Of a stretch of 15,736 nt of DNA, positions 14,414 to 15,736 are shown one piece after another. The stretch lies in NCBI GenBank assembly GCA_039700805.1, contig JBCAZE010000065.1, forward strand, positions 1-15,736. Reading direction: 5' to 3'. Each line of letters begins with the position of its first letter. The stretch's first letter is position 1. The DNA is from CALBPI01 sp039700805. Its GTDB lineage: Bacteria; Pseudomonadota; Gammaproteobacteria; Steroidobacterales; Woeseiaceae. A program made the translations under genes and the position numbers. The notes under the pieces were generated by a model, which was not told where the DNA came from, did not search any database, and saw only the letters and a list, made by a program, of their open reading frames with translations.

Positions 14414-14446
14414 CCTCGTGTCGCCGACGCGCTCGAGGATTTTTTT
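14414..14446 (+). terminator. Intrinsic terminator or attenuator immediately before secA
   Basis: CCTCG (14414-14418) pairs with CGAGG (14434-14438), followed at once by A and seven T's (14440-14446). An alternative inner stem, CGTGTC-GCC-GACGCG (14417-14431), is also fully paired. The T run ends 24 nt before the secA GTG. There is little room for a separate secA promoter downstream of it, so partial read-through or regulated attenuation of secA is plausible. Confidence 0.6.
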
Positions 14447-14470
14447 AAGCCTGCAAAACGGGGGCCGGTT

Positions 14471-15736
14471 GTGGCTTTGTTCTCGCGCATTTTCGGCAGT
14501 CGCAACCAGCGGCGCATCAAGCAGTATCAAAAGGTCGTTAATAAGGTCAACGCGCTCGGTGACGAGCTCAAGGGATGGCGGGATGATGCGTTACGCGCCA
14601 AGACCGATGCGTTCCGCCAGCAGGTCGCCGACGGCGCATCACTCGACAGCTTGATGATTGAGGCCTTCGCGATGGTTCGTGAGGCGGCGGATCGTGCGCT
14701 CGGCATGCGTCATTATGATGTGCAAATGATCGGCGCCATGGTTTTGCATGATGGTGATATCGGTGAAATGCGCACCGGTGAGGGTAAGACCCTGATGGCG
14801 ACGGCGGTCGCATACCTCAATGCGCTCGATGGCAAAGGCGTCCACATTGTCACAGTGAACGAGTATCTGGCGGCACGCGACGCCGAATGGATGCGCCCAG
14901 TCTATGAGTTGCTGGGTTTGACAGTCGGTGTCGTGCGAAGTGGCATGACGACTGAGGATAAGCGTGCTGCCTACGCGGCAGATATTACCTATGCGACTAA
15001 CAACGAGCTTGGATTCGATTATCTACGCGATAATCTCGCCTTCTCACTGCAAGATCGTGTGCAACGCGAGCTAAGCTTTGCGATTGTTGATGAAGTCGAT
15101 TCGATTCTCATCGATGAAGCCCGTACACCGCTGATTATTTCCGGGCCGTCTGAGCAGCGCACGGATTTGTACGAACGCATCAACAAATTGGTCCCTTCAT
15201 TAAAGCTGCAAGAAGTCGAGGAAGCCGCACCGGATCCGATGAACTTGCGCGGCGGACCCGTTGAGATTGCAGAAGACGATCGCGGCGATTTCACCATCGA
15301 TGAAAAATCGAAGCAGGTGTTCTTGACGGAACAAGGCCACGAGGCCGCCGAGTCGCTGATGGCGAAGGCTGGGTTGATCGAAGAAGGTGATAGCCTTTAC
15401 GACGCGAGCAATATTCGCTTGATGCATCACCTGACCGCGGCGCTTCGCGCACACCAGTTGTACACGAAAGACGTTGAGTACATCGTACAAAACGGCGAGA
15501 TTGTCATCGTCGACGAGTTTACCGGACGCACGATGCCGGGGCGGCGTTGGTCGGATGGTCTGCACCAAGCGATCGAGGCCAAAGAGGGCGTTCTCGTCAA
15601 AGAGGAGAACCAGACGGTTGCGTCGATAACCTTCCAGAATTTCTTCCGACTGTACGACAAGCTGTCCGGCATGACGGGTACTGCGGATACGGAAGCGTTT
15701 GAGTTTCAGCAGATCTATGGCCTTGAGGTCGCCGTC
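14471..15736 (+). CDS. secA: SecA, preprotein translocase ATPase (N-terminal 422 residues, runs off the window)
   Basis: The motor ATPase that pushes unfolded preproteins through SecYEG across the inner membrane. The window holds 422 codons of a protein that usually has about 900. The start is GTG: the frame has no ATG or GTG upstream after the M23 gene, and the N-terminus MALFSRIFGSRNQRRIKQY matches the family. Visible motifs are LGMRHYDVQMIGAMVLH, Walker A MRTGEGKT (100-107), TNNELGFDYLRDN (177-188), Walker B VDEVDSILIDEARTPLIISG (206-225), the preprotein cross-linking domain (about 225-375), VDEFTGRTMPGRRWSDGLHQA and ASITFQNFFRLYDKLSGMTGTADTEA. The SD is weak (GGGGG near 14460-14464). No secM is present; the upstream neighbour is the M23 gene. 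Confidence 0.98.
   Translation, partial: MALFSRIFGSRNQRRIKQYQKVVNKVNALGDELKGWRDDALRAKTDAFRQQVADGASLDSLMIEAFAMVREAADRALGMRHYDVQMIGAMVLHDGDIGEMRTGEGKTLMATAVAYLNALDGKGVHIVTVNEYLAARDAEWMRPVYELLGLTVGVVRSGMTTEDKRAAYAADITYATNNELGFDYLRDNLAFSLQDRVQRELSFAIVDEVDSILIDEARTPLIISGPSEQRTDLYERINKLVPSLKLQEVEEAAPDPMNLRGGPVEIAEDDRGDFTIDEKSKQVFLTEQGHEAAESLMAKAGLIEEGDSLYDASNIRLMHHLTAALRAHQLYTKDVEYIVQNGEIVIVDEFTGRTMPGRRWSDGLHQAIEAKEGVLVKEENQTVASITFQNFFRLYDKLSGMTGTADTEAFEFQQIYGLEVAV

Noticed and set aside
14418..14654. A GTG-started 78-codon frame before secA, considered as a SecM-like leader
   Set aside because: It overlaps secA out of frame for most of its length, starts inside the terminator stem, and shows neither a signal peptide nor a recognisable arrest motif.
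1..15736. CRISPR arrays, insertion sequences, tRNA or rRNA genes, phage genes
   Set aside because: No regularly spaced repeats, transposase-like proteins, tRNA-like cloverleafs or rRNA segments were seen. The region is conserved core genome.

Overview
The window is the distal half of a division and cell wall (dcw) cluster plus the start of the neighbouring lpxC-secA segment. It comes from a Gram-negative bacterium, most likely a gammaproteobacterium. LpxC (lipid A synthesis) indicates an outer membrane. The order murF-mraY-murD-ftsW-murG-murC-murB-ddlB-ftsQ-ftsA-ftsZ-lpxC-(dciA)-M23 peptidase-secA, and the close protein similarity to E. coli homologues as I remember them, indicate the class. 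I cannot fix the genus. Two things separate it from the E. coli arrangement: a short type II-like murB sits between murC and ddlB, and a convergent DUF721/DciA gene plus an M23 peptidase replace secM between lpxC and secA.

Region 1 (1-10226) is one tightly packed plus-strand transcription unit: the end of murF, then mraY, murD, ftsW, murG, murC, murB, ddlB, ftsQ and ftsA. Most junctions are ATGA or slightly longer stop/start overlaps with a Shine-Dalgarno (SD) sequence inside the preceding gene, so translational coupling is likely. Together these genes make UDP-MurNAc-pentapeptide (murB, murC, murD, murF, ddlB), load it onto lipid (mraY, murG), polymerise septal glycan (ftsW) and build the divisome (ftsQ, ftsA).

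Region 2 (10227-11874) holds ftsZ. A 7-bp hairpin precedes it and two consecutive terminator-like hairpins follow it. A long (about 270-nt) lpxC leader comes next, containing another hairpin and a doubtful 60-codon ORF whose stop overlaps the lpxC start.

Region 3 (11875-13070) has lpxC on the plus strand and a small dciA-like gene on the minus strand, meeting tail to tail with a 10-bp overlap.

Region 4 (13071-14326) is the most interesting part. A well-conserved cyclic di-GMP-I (GEMM-I) riboswitch aptamer at about 13174-13266 lies in the leader of a membrane-anchored M23 peptidase. Between aptamer and start codon there is no U-tract terminator. Instead a perfect 10-bp long-range inverted repeat (13302-13311 with 13377-13386) ends just before the start codon and could act as an expression platform. 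This suggests that cyclic di-GMP controls a cell wall hydrolase gene embedded in the dcw/secA region. The peptidase keeps its predicted zinc ligands but has Asn where the usual HxH motif has its first His.

Region 5 (14327-15736) contains the secA leader and the first 422 codons of secA. A hairpin followed by seven T's ends only 24 nt before the secA start codon, so it is either the terminator of the peptidase gene or an attenuator of secA.
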